In this document: piece by piece, positions 34,259 through 43,665 of the stretch
Layout of the letters: each line of letters begins with the position of its first letter
Position numbering within the stretch: position 1 is the first letter of the stretch
NCBI GenBank assembly: GCA_963748925.1
Contig: CAVVKG010000001.1
Location: forward strand, 434,001 to 498,000
DNA from: Cryomorpha sp963748925
GTDB lineage: Bacteria; Bacteroidota; Bacteroidia; Flavobacteriales_D; Cryomorphaceae
Reading direction: 5' to 3'
DNA length: 64,000 bases
Notes under the pieces: generated by a model
Database searches by the model: none
What the model was told of the DNA's origin: nothing
Seen by the model: the letters and a program-made list of their open reading frames with translations, nothing else
Program-made: the position numbers and the translations under genes

Positions 34259-34977
34259 AGAGGTAATTTAATCAAATGGTTCATGGTGAATACACCTGGA
34301 TCTTGGTTTATTAAAAATTCTGCAGCTTTAATGGCCCCCAGAGCAAAGCCTTGACGACTTTTTGCTTCGTGTCGCAATATTATTGAATCAATTTCAGAAT
34401 CGTACTTTATTTGATGTGTTCCCGGAATATCATTTTCGCGGTAAGCGTATATGGGAAGCTCATCTAACTGTACCTCAGATGGATCACATACAATTTCTTT
34501 ATATGCTTTGTGATTATTTATGATTTCTTTGGCAAAAGTAAGGGCCGTTCCGCTGGGGGCATCCTTCTTTTGGGTATGATGCCACTCATCTATTCGCAGC
34601 GTATATTCCGGAAAGTTTTGAATCAACTTTGCCATATAGTTACTGGCAGCAATGGATAAGTGAACGCCTATTGAAAAATTCGAAGCATAAAAAAACTTCC
34701 CTTCTGTTGAATTTATTAGGTTTTCTAATTCCTGAAAATCATCCATCCAACCGGTAGTGCCTGTAACAATTGGGATGTTATGAGCAGCAAGTTTGCGGTA
34801 GTTTTCCAGAGCAGTTTCAGGACTGGTGAACTCAATAGCTACATCAACGTTTTCCAAATTATCTGTTTGATCGCTATTTTTGCTATCAATTTTATAAACC
34901 ACCTGGTGCCCTTTTTCAATTGCCAATTTCTCTATTAGCTTACCCATTTTTCCGTACCCAATTATTGCTATGCGCAT
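34255..34977 (-). CDS. dapB: 4-hydroxy-tetrahydrodipicolinate reductase
   Basis: Second committed step of lysine and diaminopimelate synthesis. The 240-aa enzyme has the nucleotide loop IIGYGKMGKLIEK, the TGTTGW motif (VTGTTGWMDDF), the catalytic HHTQKKDAPSGTA box and the FALGAIKAAEFL ending. It sits between DUF5683 and lepB, sharing 4 bases with lepB, as in many Flavobacteriales. DAP supply, murein recycling (mpl) and export (lepB) in this window are all envelope related, but only dapB-lepB are physically coupled. Confidence 0.96.
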   Translation of the reverse strand: MRIAIIGYGKMGKLIEKLAIEKGHQVVYKIDSKNSDQTDNLENVDVAIEFTSPETALENYRKLAAHNIPIVTGTTGWMDDFQELENLINSTEGKFFYASNFSIGVHLSIAASNYMAKLIQNFPEYTLRIDEWHHTQKKDAPSGTALTFAKEIINNHKAYKEIVCDPSEVQLDELPIYAYRENDIPGTHQIKYDSEIDSIILRHEAKSRQGFALGAIKAAEFLINQDPGVFTMNHLIKLPL

Positions 34978-35002
34978 TGCAGACGATCTATAAAGGTCAA
35001 AG

Positions 35003-35644
35003 TTACAATTTAAGACTTAATGAAACTCCTGCTCCCTGGCTTCTGAAAGGGGAGATATAAGGCATGACATTCAATGAAATATCATCGCTTACGTCAAAAT
35101 AAAACAGGTGTGCATCTACATTTGCATCGATGATATTCAGGGCATATATTACTGCGAAAGAGATATATGATAAGTCACGCCAGCTTTTATAAGTATCGAT
35201 TAAATCTAGGAGCTGATCATTAGAAAATCCCGTATCATTGTTGGTGTTAGGATCGCCATCGGTTGATGAAATATAGGCTTCTTTATACTTATCTATATTC
35301 TTCAAATTATCATTCAAAAAGTATCCCGTAACAGCGATTCCTCCATAAAGAATGGGGATTTTCCAATATTTTTTATTGTAAACCTGGCCTGCGCCGGGTA
35401 AAATGGCCGACAGGATTGTCGCTTTCTTTGGTGAATGATAATACTCAGACTCTGGAGGTGGTGTCGGCACGTTTTCAACATTTCCGGTTACCGTTCCACG
35501 ATCTACATCTATAACCTCTGTGGTATCGGGAGTTTGAGTCAAAGTAGAATCTGTTTGAGCCATGGCCCACACAGAAAACAGACTAAAAGCTATTCCAAGA
35601 AGGAATTTAAAGCTCGAGTTTATCAATGATGCGTTGTAAATCAT
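35003..35644 (-). CDS. DUF5683 domain protein
   Basis: 213 aa from ATG at 35644, with a signal peptide (SSFKFLLGIAFSLFSVWAMAQ). After a Thr/Pro-rich spacer comes the family core: SPKKATILSAILPGAGQVYNKKYWKIPILYGGIAVTG, a helix pair, then SWRDLSYISFAVIYALNIIDANVDAHLFYFDV. This pattern is the DUF5683 module, found next to parB and dapB across the order; function unknown. The start overlaps the end of parB by 38 bases. A shorter start inside WAMAQ would remove the signal peptide. Confidence 0.85.
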   Translation of the reverse strand: MIYNASLINSSFKFLLGIAFSLFSVWAMAQTDSTLTQTPDTTEVIDVDRGTVTGNVENVPTPPPESEYYHSPKKATILSAILPGAGQVYNKKYWKIPILYGGIAVTGYFLNDNLKNIDKYKEAYISSTDGDPNTNNDTGFSNDQLLDLIDTYKSWRDLSYISFAVIYALNIIDANVDAHLFYFDVSDDISLNVMPYISPFRSQGAGVSLSLKL

Positions 35645-36494
35645 CTTCAGATTGAAAGGCAATTTCAATTTTGCCTTTTCCTTTTTGATCCCGTTTGAGG
35701 TCAACTTTTGTGCCAAATAGATCTATTAAATCCGATTTAATCTTTTGATGAGCAAAAGAAAGTGGGATAGAGGTTGCTTTCTTTTTATCAGCTGGAGTTT
35801 TATCTTCTTTAGCAAGCTGTTCTACTTGTCTTACTGACGAGTCTTCAGCTAAGATTTTATGATAGGCCTTGAGCATTTTACTTTGACTATCAAAAGCCAG
35901 GAGCGCGCGCGCATGTCCCATCGATATTTTTCCTTCCCGGATTCCCATTTGGATTTCCGGTGGTAAATTTAGTAGGCGCAGGTAGTTGCTAATCGTTGCC
36001 CGCTTTTTTCCTACCCGTTCGCTGAGTGCCTCTTGTGTGAGTCTGCACTCGTCCATCAGTCTTTGGTAAGAAATAGCAATTTCTATGGCATCCAGATTTT
36101 TTCGTTGAATATTTTCAACGAGCGCCATTTCAAGCATTGCCTGATCGTTTGCTACACGAATATAAGCCGGAACCTCTTTAAGACCTGCAATATGCGAAGC
36201 TCTAAAACGTCGCTCTCCGCTTATTAGCTGAAAACGGTCAAATCCAATTTTTCTGACTGTAACCGGTTGAATTATACCCAGTTCTTTAATTGATTGAACA
36301 AGCTCCATGAGCGATGTTTCGTCAAAAACCGTTCTTGGTTGAAACGGGTTAGCTTCAATCTGGTCTATTGGCAGCATGGCAACCGACCCAAGCACACGGG
36401 TGGTGCTCGCAGTATTGGTACCAGTGGTAATATCCGTTTCTACGTCCTCAAGCAAGGCGCTCAAACCGCGTCCAAGTCCCTTTTTCTTACTCAT
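35607..36494 (-). CDS. parB: chromosome partitioning protein ParB
   Basis: 295 aa from ATG at 36494 (MSKKKGLGRGLSALLED). It binds parS and, with CTP, forms the partition complex. N-terminal boxes: IEANPFQPRTVFDE, VRKIGFDRFQLISGERRFRAS, then the HTH (LTQEALSERVGKKRATISNYLRLL, GKISMGHARALL). The C-terminal dimer segment ends QRIIDKLEL. It overlaps parA by 8 bases. No convincing 16-bp parS palindrome is visible in this window, although parS usually lies near the genes. Confidence 0.95.
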   Translation of the reverse strand: MSKKKGLGRGLSALLEDVETDITTGTNTASTTRVLGSVAMLPIDQIEANPFQPRTVFDETSLMELVQSIKELGIIQPVTVRKIGFDRFQLISGERRFRASHIAGLKEVPAYIRVANDQAMLEMALVENIQRKNLDAIEIAISYQRLMDECRLTQEALSERVGKKRATISNYLRLLNLPPEIQMGIREGKISMGHARALLAFDSQSKMLKAYHKILAEDSSVRQVEQLAKEDKTPADKKKATSIPLSFAHQKIKSDLIDLFGTKVDLKRDQKGKGKIEIAFQSEDDLQRIIDKLEL

Positions 36495-37299
36495 TTTCGA
36501 GCTCAATCAATTTATCTTCCGATTTGATTTTAGTCAAATCATTTTTTTGCAATATTTCGCGAGCCAAATTTAAGTAATTTATAGACCCTTTGCAGGAAGC
36601 ATCGTGCATAATAATGGTTTCGCCGTGGCTCGGAGCTTCTCCCAATCTTGTATTTCTGTGAATAATGGTGTTAAAAACCATCTGCTGAAAATGCATTTTA
36701 ACTTCCTCAACAACCTGATTGGCCAATCTTAAACGAGAATCGAACATTGTAAGCAAAATACCTTCAATCTCAAGCGAATTATTGAGTCGTGACTGCACAA
36801 TTTTGATTGTATTTAAAAGCTTACCCAAACCTTCCAGGGCAAAGTACTCGCATTGAACGGGTACAATGACAGAATCTGAAGCGGTAAGTGCATTGACGGT
36901 AATCAAACCCAGTGATGGAGAGCAATCAATGATAATAAAATCGTACTCGTCTTTCACGTTACTGAGAGCATGGCGCATCATATGCTCGCGCTTTGGCAAA
37001 CTTATCAATTCTATTTCTGCACCAACCAAATCGATATGCGAAGGAATTAGGTCCAGATTTGGATTTTCAGTTTTTATTATGATATCCTTTGGCTCTACGT
37101 CGTTAATCAAGCATTCGTAAATGCTGGTTTTTACCGATTTAGGATCTACTCCCACACCGCTTGTAGCATTGGCTTGCGGATCTGCATCTACTAGCAATAC
37201 TTTATATTCTAATACACCCAAACAAGCGGCTATATTAATAGCGGTAGTGGTTTTTCCTACTCCGCCTTTTTGATTAGCAATACTTATTATTTTTCCCAT
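36487..37299 (-). CDS. parA: chromosome partitioning ATPase ParA (Soj)
   Basis: 270-aa deviant Walker ATPase that moves ParB-bound origins. Visible motifs: KGGVGKTTTAINIAACLG (11-28) with the signature lysine K11, DADPQANATSGVG, IIIDCSPSLGLITVNAL, and VPVQCEYFALEGLGKLL. Length and motifs are those of chromosomal rather than plasmid ParA (no N-terminal HTH). It is 2 bases downstream of the UPF0173 gene, so the whole UPF0173-parA-parB-DUF5683-dapB-lepB run may be a single operon. Confidence 0.96.
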   Translation of the reverse strand: MGKIISIANQKGGVGKTTTAINIAACLGVLEYKVLLVDADPQANATSGVGVDPKSVKTSIYECLINDVEPKDIIIKTENPNLDLIPSHIDLVGAEIELISLPKREHMMRHALSNVKDEYDFIIIDCSPSLGLITVNALTASDSVIVPVQCEYFALEGLGKLLNTIKIVQSRLNNSLEIEGILLTMFDSRLRLANQVVEEVKMHFQQMVFNTIIHRNTRLGEAPSHGETIIMHDASCKGSINYLNLAREILQKNDLTKIKSEDKLIELENE

Positions 37300-37301
37300 A
37301 A

Positions 37302-37982
37302 TTATAGTTCGATCGTTTCTCCTATTTCCAGCAAGGTAAGATTGGCCCCTGCGCTTTCAAATTTTGCTTTTGCTTCATCCTCATCAATTTCAATGGGGGG
37401 AAACGTATTATAGTGCATACCAAATACACTTTTACATTTTATAAATTCAGATGCAATTATTGCATCTTCTACACCCATCGTAAACGTATCGCCTATTGGC
37501 AAGATAGCATGATCAATATCGTACTGTCTTCCGAGAAGCTGCATATCCATCGTTAATGCTGTATCTCCGGCATAATATACAATCAAGTCGTTAAAATTGA
37601 GTACAAATCCTCCGGGGTTCCCTCCATATGAACCATCAGGCATTTCACTACTGTGAATGGCATTTACATATTTTACTGTCCCGAACGGAAAGTTCATGCT
37701 TCCGCCAAGGTTTAAACTTTTACCTTCTTTTATTCCTTTGTTGGCAAACCAGTTTATAATTTCAAAATTAGAGATCAGCGTAGCATTCGTTCGCTTAGCT
37801 ATTGAAATGGCATCTGCGACGTGATCTTCATGTCCGTGAGAAATTAAAATATAATCCGCACTTATTTTTTCAATGTCAATCTTCTCCGCTAGTTTATTGG
37901 GAGAAATGAAAGGGTCAAAAAGTAAATGATAACTATTTACCTCCATACCAAAACAAGAATGACCGTAATATGTTAGTTTCAT
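37302..37982 (-). CDS. UPF0173 metal-dependent hydrolase (MBL fold)
   Basis: 226 aa, the UPF0173 length. The beginning MKLTYYGHSCFGME and the motif ISHGHEDHVADA (H49, H51, D53, H54) define it, with AGDTALTMDMQLLG, LPIGDTFTMGVEDA and GMHYNTFPPIEID as later boxes. The substrate is unknown. It is the first gene of the par cluster, 2 bases from parA. Confidence 0.92.
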   Translation of the reverse strand: MKLTYYGHSCFGMEVNSYHLLFDPFISPNKLAEKIDIEKISADYILISHGHEDHVADAISIAKRTNATLISNFEIINWFANKGIKEGKSLNLGGSMNFPFGTVKYVNAIHSSEMPDGSYGGNPGGFVLNFNDLIVYYAGDTALTMDMQLLGRQYDIDHAILPIGDTFTMGVEDAIIASEFIKCKSVFGMHYNTFPPIEIDEDEAKAKFESAGANLTLLEIGETIEL

Positions 37983-38098
37983 CTAAGATCCGCCTTTTGG
38001 CTATTACAATTGAATCCCTAAAATTACAGCATATTGAAGGAATATTTGTCCTGAACCACCTTTAATTATGCACAGAATTTTGTTAATTCGCAGGCTCT

Positions 38099-38620
38099 AT
38101 GATGACAATTATTTGCGGTACTAACCGCTCTGGAAGTAACAGCTCTAAAATAGCTGAATATTGCAAAAATTACGCTCTTAGTCAGGATGTTGAAGTTGAG
38201 ATACTAGATCTTGAAAAAATTTCTGCAGCTACCTTTTTAGACGGTTCCTATGGAAATCATTCAGATAGTTTTTCACAAATCCTTGAAAATAAAATAGAGC
38301 CGGCTGCTCATCTTTTGTTCATTGTACCTGAATATAACGGAAGCTATCCGGGAATATTGAAATTGTTTCTTGATACGGCACCCCCTTCTATCTGGAATGG
38401 TAAAAAAACAGCTTTAATTGGTGTGGCAACCGGTAGATCGGGAAATCAACGCGGACTCGACCATTTGATGGCTGTTCTTCACTATTTGAATATGGAGGTA
38501 TACAGTCAAAAACCACTGCTATCTTCAATCCACCTTCACCTGAATGAAGAGGGGAATATAAATAATGAAGAATATAAAAGTCTGATTGAAAACCAGATTG
38601 AAGGATTTAAAAACTTCTAA
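38099..38620 (+). CDS. NAD(P)H-dependent FMN reductase-like flavodoxin
   Basis: 173 aa, flavodoxin-like fold. The phosphate loop is GTNRSGSNSSKIAEY and the flavin-ring loop is VPEYNGSYPGILK, both typical of the NADPH-dependent FMN/azoreductase family. A third motif is GVATGRSGNQRGLDHL. Two ATG codons lie in tandem at 38099; either may start the protein. It converges with the DUF3276 gene, the stops being 1 base apart. Confidence 0.9.
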   Translation: MMTIICGTNRSGSNSSKIAEYCKNYALSQDVEVEILDLEKISAATFLDGSYGNHSDSFSQILENKIEPAAHLLFIVPEYNGSYPGILKLFLDTAPPSIWNGKKTALIGVATGRSGNQRGLDHLMAVLHYLNMEVYSQKPLLSSIHLHLNEEGNINNEEYKSLIENQIEGFKNF

Positions 38621-38621
38621 T

Positions 38622-38993
38622 TTACTCTCGCTCTAAATCGTCAAAATTCACATCGGTGAATTCTTCACTTTCGACCATCCCATCCTTGTTGTAATCTGGC
38701 TCATCGGCTGGATCAATATACTCGTTGTCAGCCTCCTGAAGAGATCTGATTTTAACTAAAGCCTCTTCCAACCCATCGGCGAATTTATCGAAATCTTCTT
38801 TGTACAAAAAGAGCTTATGCTTTTCATAGGTGTGATTCCCATCATCGTTAAATCGTCTCTTACTTTCAGTAATGGTAAGGTAAAGATCATTTCCACGTGT
38901 TGATTTTACATCGAAGAAATAAGTTCTTTTCCCAGCTCTTACTGCCTTCGAATAAACATCGTCTCTACCCGAATTTTCGTTTTCTGTTGACAT
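38622..38993 (-). CDS. DUF3276/PUR-domain nucleic-acid-binding protein
   Basis: 123 aa. The PUR-alpha-like repeat is visible as VRAGKRTYFFDVKSTRGNDLYLTITESKRR followed by HKLFLYKEDFDKFADGLEEAL. Bacteroidota and spirochaete PUR proteins of this kind bind single-stranded nucleic acid. The acidic tail (EYIDPADEPDYNKDGMVESEE) includes a stretch that resembles a single EF-hand-like loop. A perfect -7-like TATATTTG lies upstream at 39045-39038. Confidence 0.9.
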   Translation of the reverse strand: MSTENENSGRDDVYSKAVRAGKRTYFFDVKSTRGNDLYLTITESKRRFNDDGNHTYEKHKLFLYKEDFDKFADGLEEALVKIRSLQEADNEYIDPADEPDYNKDGMVESEEFTDVNFDDLERE

Positions 38994-39080
38994 CCTTTTT
39001 ATTGATTTAAAGTCTACAATTTGCTAATGTATTGGGGCAAATATACAATTTGTTGGAAACTAGGATTATAAATTTCTATT

Positions 39081-40961
39081 TTAATCCTGTTCTACTTTCC
39101 GCTCTTCACTTAATTGTTTCTTGTGCAATTCAGCGTAGGTACCATTTTGGGCCAATAGCTTGTCGTGCGTTCCAGATTCAATTATCCGTCCTTCGTCCAA
39201 AACTAAAATATTATCGGCTAGCTTAACGGTAGAAACCCTGTGACTAATAAGCACAGTAGTCTTATTTACCATTATTTTTTTGAGGTTCGTAAGTATAATT
39301 TCTTCTGTCTCGGTATCAACGGCAGATAGACAGTCGTCGAAAATGAGAATTTGAGGTTTCCCTGCAATCGCTCTGGCAATGCTAACTCTTTGTTTTTGCC
39401 CTCCGGAAAGGTTTATTCCGCGCTCACCCAAAATAGTTTCAAACTTCTTTGGAAACTCCTCTATATTATGACGAACGTATGCATTTTCAGCGGCCTGTTC
39501 AATTTTTTCTTTTGAGCGAACCTCGTCGTCAAGACCAAAAGCAATGTTATTTGCAATAGTTTCACTAAACAAAAATACATCTTGCGGCACATAACCAATG
39601 CTACTCCTGAGGCTATTCAAATTAAGGGTATCAATAGGCTTGTTGTCAATCAAGATGGTTCCTGAAGTGGTATCCAAATTTCTGCAAATGAGATTGGCTA
39701 TAGTACTCTTTCCCGACCCGGTTCTACCGATAATAGCAAGGGTTTTGCCGCTTTCAATTGAGAAACTCACCTCTTTTAGAGCTTTAATACCACTATCAGA
39801 ATAGGTAAATGAAACCTCTTCAAACTTTAAATCGCCCTGTATCGTATCCGGCTCCGTTTTCGGATTTGTTATTTCAGGCACGGTATGCAAGAACTCGTTG
39901 ATTCGTTTTTGTGAAGCAGAAGCTCGTTGCACCAGCGATGTTACCCAACCTACCGAGGCAAAAGGCCACGTGAGCATGTTAACATAGATCACAAATTCCG
40001 CAATATTACCGATACTAATTTCACCGTTTATCGCTTTAATTCCGCCTACATATATGGTAATAATGGTACTGAGGCCAATGAGCAATATAATAGCTGGCAT
40101 AAACAGTGCATCAACCTTTACCAGTTTAAGTGAATCAACCTTATAAGTATTGCACTCTTTAGCGAAGTTTTCCTGTGTAGACCTTTGTCTGTTAAATGCT
40201 TTTAATACACGTATTCCCGAAAAGGATTCCTGCACCAATGTGCTGAGATGAGATTGCTGACGTTGTACTTTTTCGCTTCTTTTATTAATTAAAGTTGAAA
40301 CGTAATAAACAGATACAGAAAGAACTGGGAGTGGTAGAAGCACATACAAGGTTAACTCAAGGTTTACACTTATCATAGCCCAAATAGCCAGCACACTTAG
40401 CACTATAAGATTCAGTGTATACATAATTGCTGGCCCTAAATACATACGCACCTGGCTTACATCCTCACTTATTCTGTTCATCAAGTCGCCGGTTTTGTTA
40501 CGGCGATAAAAAGCCAGACTAAGCCGTTGATATTGGTCAAACACCTCATTCTTTAAATCAAACTCAATAAGCCTCGACATGATGATAATTGTTTGTCGGG
40601 TAAAAAACAAAAAGAAGCCCTTAAATAAAGCAGCAGCGAGATAAAGAGCCGCAAGTAAAATGGATAAACTTGTTATGGCTTTAGTAAGACCTGCAATAGA
40701 ATTTATGCCCTCATATTTAGACGTGCTAATGTTAAAAATATCGAAAATGATAGCAATACTATAAGGTAACTTCAGTTCATAGTTAGTCAAGTCGCCAGAC
40801 TTATATACTTCAAGCGACTCTGTTATTAAATCGAATGCTTCCCGTATCATTCGCGGAGCGTAGATAGCAAAGAGGTTAGATGCGATTATAAAAATCGTTC
40901 CTAGTACGATTTGCCATTTATAATGCCAGAGATACTTATTGAGGTGAGCTAGTGCCCTCAT
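39081..40961 (-). CDS. ABC exporter half-transporter
   Basis: 626 aa: a six-helix membrane domain (1-340) and an ATPase domain with Walker A IGRTGSGKSTIANL, Q-loop YVPQDVFLFSETI, signature LSGGQKQRVSIARAI, Walker B ILIFDDCLSAVDTE and H-loop LISHRVST. Walker B ends DD rather than DE, so the usual catalytic glutamate is replaced by aspartate. This is seen in the degenerate half of some heterodimeric exporters. The other ABC half-transporter in the window (16228-17979) is of the same class and could be a partner, though it is 21 kb away. Substrate unknown. Confidence 0.92.
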   Translation of the reverse strand: MRALAHLNKYLWHYKWQIVLGTIFIIASNLFAIYAPRMIREAFDLITESLEVYKSGDLTNYELKLPYSIAIIFDIFNISTSKYEGINSIAGLTKAITSLSILLAALYLAAALFKGFFLFFTRQTIIIMSRLIEFDLKNEVFDQYQRLSLAFYRRNKTGDLMNRISEDVSQVRMYLGPAIMYTLNLIVLSVLAIWAMISVNLELTLYVLLPLPVLSVSVYYVSTLINKRSEKVQRQQSHLSTLVQESFSGIRVLKAFNRQRSTQENFAKECNTYKVDSLKLVKVDALFMPAIILLIGLSTIITIYVGGIKAINGEISIGNIAEFVIYVNMLTWPFASVGWVTSLVQRASASQKRINEFLHTVPEITNPKTEPDTIQGDLKFEEVSFTYSDSGIKALKEVSFSIESGKTLAIIGRTGSGKSTIANLICRNLDTTSGTILIDNKPIDTLNLNSLRSSIGYVPQDVFLFSETIANNIAFGLDDEVRSKEKIEQAAENAYVRHNIEEFPKKFETILGERGINLSGGQKQRVSIARAIAGKPQILIFDDCLSAVDTETEEIILTNLKKIMVNKTTVLISHRVSTVKLADNILVLDEGRIIESGTHDKLLAQNGTYAELHKKQLSEERKVEQD

Positions 40962-40988
40962 GGAAATTTATTTGATTGCTCACGAATC

Positions 40989-41017
40989 TTCGTGGTAGTT
41001 AAAAAAATGTACTTTTG
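40989..41017 (+). promoter_or_regulatory. promoter of the leucine dehydrogenase-like gene
   Basis: TTCG (40989-40992), 17 bases, then TACTTTTG (41010-41017, full match to TAnnTTTG). The predicted start near 41024 gives a leader of about 66 bases. The -33 box is a partial match. Confidence 0.45.
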
Positions 41018-41089
41018 TGCTGTTTTAGCGAAATTAGAATGCAAAGCTACGTTTAATTATTCCGTTTATAAACATCATTCATAGATCAA

Positions 41090-42193
41090 ATGTTTGAATC
41101 AAAAGAACTAATAAATCCCAAGGAGATTGCTGGTCCATTAGCGCAAATGCAAGCTTTGAACCACGAGCAGGTTCTGTTTTGTAATGATCCAGATACCGGC
41201 CTGAGAGCAATAATTGCCATCCATAATACGGTTTTAGGACCTAGTTTGGGTGGAACTCGGATGTGGGCTTATAAAAACGAAGCCGAAGCCTTGAAAGATG
41301 TGCTTAGACTATCGCGTGGAATGACGTTTAAATCGGCTATTTCCGGATTGAATCTGGGTGGAGGTAAAGCCGTAATTATTGGTGATCCGCACAAGGATAA
41401 AACTGAAGCTATGATGCGGCGATTTGGGCAGTTTGTAGAAAGCCTTAACGGCAAATATATTACTGCTGAAGATGTTGGAATAACTACACGCGATATTGAA
41501 TATGTAGCCGAAGAAACAGATCACGTAGCAGGCTTACCCGAGAGCAGAGGTGGAGGAGGAGATCCATCACCCGTGACCGCCTATGGCGTGTATATGGGTA
41601 TGAAGGCTTCTGCCAAATTTGCCTGGGGCAGCGATAGCCTGGAGGGAAAGCGCGTAATGGTTCAAGGTGTAGGGAATGTTGGATATAATCTTGTCAAATT
41701 ATTATACGAAGAGCGGGCTGAAATCGCCGTTAGCGATATCTACGAATCCCGCTTAAAGTCAGTTGCTGAAGAATTTAATGTGGAAGTGGTAAATCCTGAC
41801 GATGTGTATGATCACAATATGGAAATTTACGCTCCATGTGCATTGGGTGCTACAATTAATGATGATTCAATGGCAAGATTGAAATGTCAGATCATAGCGG
41901 GAGCGGCTAATAATCAGTTGGAAGACGAAAAGCGTCATTCCGAGATGATTGCTGAGAATGGAATACTATACGCTCCGGACTTTCTTATAAATGCAGGTGG
42001 TATTATCAACTGTTACTCTGAAGTAATTGGATACAACCGTGAAGAGGCATATCGAAAAACAGAGCATATTTATGAAGTTACGAGAGCGGTCCTTGAGCAA
42101 TCGAGAAACAATAATGAACCAGCTCACGCTGTAGCAATAAAAATGGCTCAGGCACGCATTGATTCAATGCTATCAGTCAAAGCAAAACGATAA
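41090..42193 (+). CDS. leucine/branched-chain amino acid dehydrogenase (Glu/Leu/Phe/Val family)
   Basis: 367 aa, the length of leucine dehydrogenases. It deaminates a branched-chain amino acid to the 2-oxo acid with NAD. Substrate and catalytic lysines lie in GMTFKSAISGLNLGGGKAVIIGDP (K81, K93). The nucleotide loop is VQGVGNVGYNLVKLL and the later box is IIAGAANNQLEDE. Leucine- rather than glutamate-type is supported by length and by GGTRMW and EDVGITTRDIEYV. It could feed the E2-type complex and the carboxyltransferase elsewhere in this window in branched-chain amino acid breakdown. Confidence 0.93.
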   Translation: MFESKELINPKEIAGPLAQMQALNHEQVLFCNDPDTGLRAIIAIHNTVLGPSLGGTRMWAYKNEAEALKDVLRLSRGMTFKSAISGLNLGGGKAVIIGDPHKDKTEAMMRRFGQFVESLNGKYITAEDVGITTRDIEYVAEETDHVAGLPESRGGGGDPSPVTAYGVYMGMKASAKFAWGSDSLEGKRVMVQGVGNVGYNLVKLLYEERAEIAVSDIYESRLKSVAEEFNVEVVNPDDVYDHNMEIYAPCALGATINDDSMARLKCQIIAGAANNQLEDEKRHSEMIAENGILYAPDFLINAGGIINCYSEVIGYNREEAYRKTEHIYEVTRAVLEQSRNNNEPAHAVAIKMAQARIDSMLSVKAKR

Positions 42194-42229
42194 TATTTTT
42201 TTAACTTAGTAAAAGATCCCCAACGAGGC

Positions 42230-43177
42230 ATGCTAAATCGCCGACATCTTAGAATTAAAATTTTACAGGCACTCTATGCCTTTGAGCAGTCTAAGGATAA
42301 CAATATCTCGCGCGCAGAAAAGGAGCTCTTCCACAGTATTCAGAAAATGTATGACATGTACCTTTTTCTTATGCTGGTTATGGTCGAAATACGCGGAGTG
42401 GCTGAAAGTAAAATAGAAGAGGGTAAGAAAAAGCGACTTCCAACCGAAGAGGATATGAATCCAAATATGCGTTTTGTCGATAACCGCTTGCTGAAGCAGA
42501 TAGATGAAAACAAGGCGCTTCAAAGCCTTGCCGAAAAAGCAAAGATCAACTGGATGGGAGAGGGCGAGTTGATTCGCAGATTGTACCGATCGGTTATTGA
42601 AACCGAAGAGTACAAAGATTACATGGCTGCTGAGGAAAATAGTTATAAGGCTGATAAGGAAGTTATAATTCGTATTTTCAAACGCCACTTAATTAATCAT
42701 GAGTCGCTTCAGTATTTCTTTGAAGAAAAAAGTATTTTTTGGATAGACGATTTAGACATTGTGGCATCCATGGTGATTAAAACGTTCAAATCATTTGACG
42801 AAAAATCTGATGAATTTACGCCGTTGCTGCCACTTTGGAAGGAACCTGAGGATGAAAAGGCATTTGTGAAAGCACTGTTTAGAAAAACAATAACACAAAG
42901 CGAGGAGCACCAGGCCCTTATAAAATCTCATACCGACAACTGGGAAATTGAGAGAATAGCTTTGATGGATATTCTATTAATGAAAATGGCACTGAGCGAA
43001 GTGCGTGAGTTTAAGCAAATACCCGTAAAAGTTACACTTAACGAGTATATTGAAATATCCAAGTATTACAGCACTCCAAAGAGCAATACTTTTATTAACG
43101 GAATTCTGGATAAGCTCTTTACAGAAATGACCGATGAAGGAACCATTAAAAAAATAGGACGTGGACTTATTAACTAA
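42230..43177 (+). CDS. nusB: NusB-family transcription antitermination protein, long form
   Basis: NusB binds boxA RNA with NusE and supports rRNA transcription. The protein is 315 aa, more than twice E. coli NusB (139 aa). The usual N-terminus (MLNRRHLRIKILQALYAFEQ) is followed by a long helical insertion of about 150 residues. The conserved C-terminal NusB half then runs from WEIERIALMDILLMKMALSE to VTLNEYIEISKYYSTPKSNTFINGILDKL. This expanded form is common in the phylum. It starts the run nusB-DUF1573-yajC-coaE, overlapping the next gene by 17 bases. Confidence 0.93.
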   Translation: MLNRRHLRIKILQALYAFEQSKDNNISRAEKELFHSIQKMYDMYLFLMLVMVEIRGVAESKIEEGKKKRLPTEEDMNPNMRFVDNRLLKQIDENKALQSLAEKAKINWMGEGELIRRLYRSVIETEEYKDYMAAEENSYKADKEVIIRIFKRHLINHESLQYFFEEKSIFWIDDLDIVASMVIKTFKSFDEKSDEFTPLLPLWKEPEDEKAFVKALFRKTITQSEEHQALIKSHTDNWEIERIALMDILLMKMALSEVREFKQIPVKVTLNEYIEISKYYSTPKSNTFINGILDKLFTEMTDEGTIKKIGRGLIN

Positions 43178-43643
43178 AAAAGTTTTAGTATTTTCTATTC
43201 TTTCAATTGTTTTGGTGGGCTGCGGTTCTTCAAATAGTGACCGCTCTGTGGGTACAGATGTTATTGACAATCCCGCCACATTAAAAGGCAAGTCGACAAA
43301 GGGAACACCGGAAATAACTTTTGACGAAACTGAGTTTAACTCGGGTAAAATTACCCAGGGCGAAGTACTTAATTATGTCTATAAATTTGAGAACACCGGT
43401 GACGCTCCGCTAGTTATTAGTTCGGTAAACGGCTCTTGCGGATGTACCGTGCCACGAAGTTACCCTAAAGGCAAAATTATGCCTGGAGAAGGTGGCGAAA
43501 TTGAAGTAGAATTTAATAGCGATAATAAATGGGGTGAGCAAACAGTTACGATATCTGTTGCTACAAATGCAGTTCCATCCGCTAAAATGCTTTATATAAA
43601 AACAAATATTGTCGTTCCAGACAATATGAAATCGAGTAAATAA
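43161..43643 (+). CDS. DUF1573 lipoprotein
   Basis: 160 aa from GTG at 43161. The lipoprotein signal MDLLTKKVLVFSILSIVLVG ends at C21. The DUF1573 beta-sandwich follows: ITFDETEFNSGKITQGEVLNYVYKFENTGDAPLVIS, then the diagnostic SSVNGSCGCTVPRSYPKGKIMPGEGGEIEVEFNS-like block. Members are usually adhesion-like or chaperone-like surface proteins of unknown role. The start lies inside the end of nusB and yajC follows after 22 bases, a conserved order in Flavobacteriales. Confidence 0.9.
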   Translation: MDLLTKKVLVFSILSIVLVGCGSSNSDRSVGTDVIDNPATLKGKSTKGTPEITFDETEFNSGKITQGEVLNYVYKFENTGDAPLVISSVNGSCGCTVPRSYPKGKIMPGEGGEIEVEFNSDNKWGEQTVTISVATNAVPSAKMLYIKTNIVVPDNMKSSK

Positions 43644-43665
43644 CTAAATATAATAAACAAAGATT

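Noticed and set aside
38885..38905. TTTCCACGTGTTGA resembling a parS site near parAB
   Set aside because: Only the central CACGTG is symmetric, and it lies inside the DUF3276 coding region; other CACGTG hits in the window are no better.
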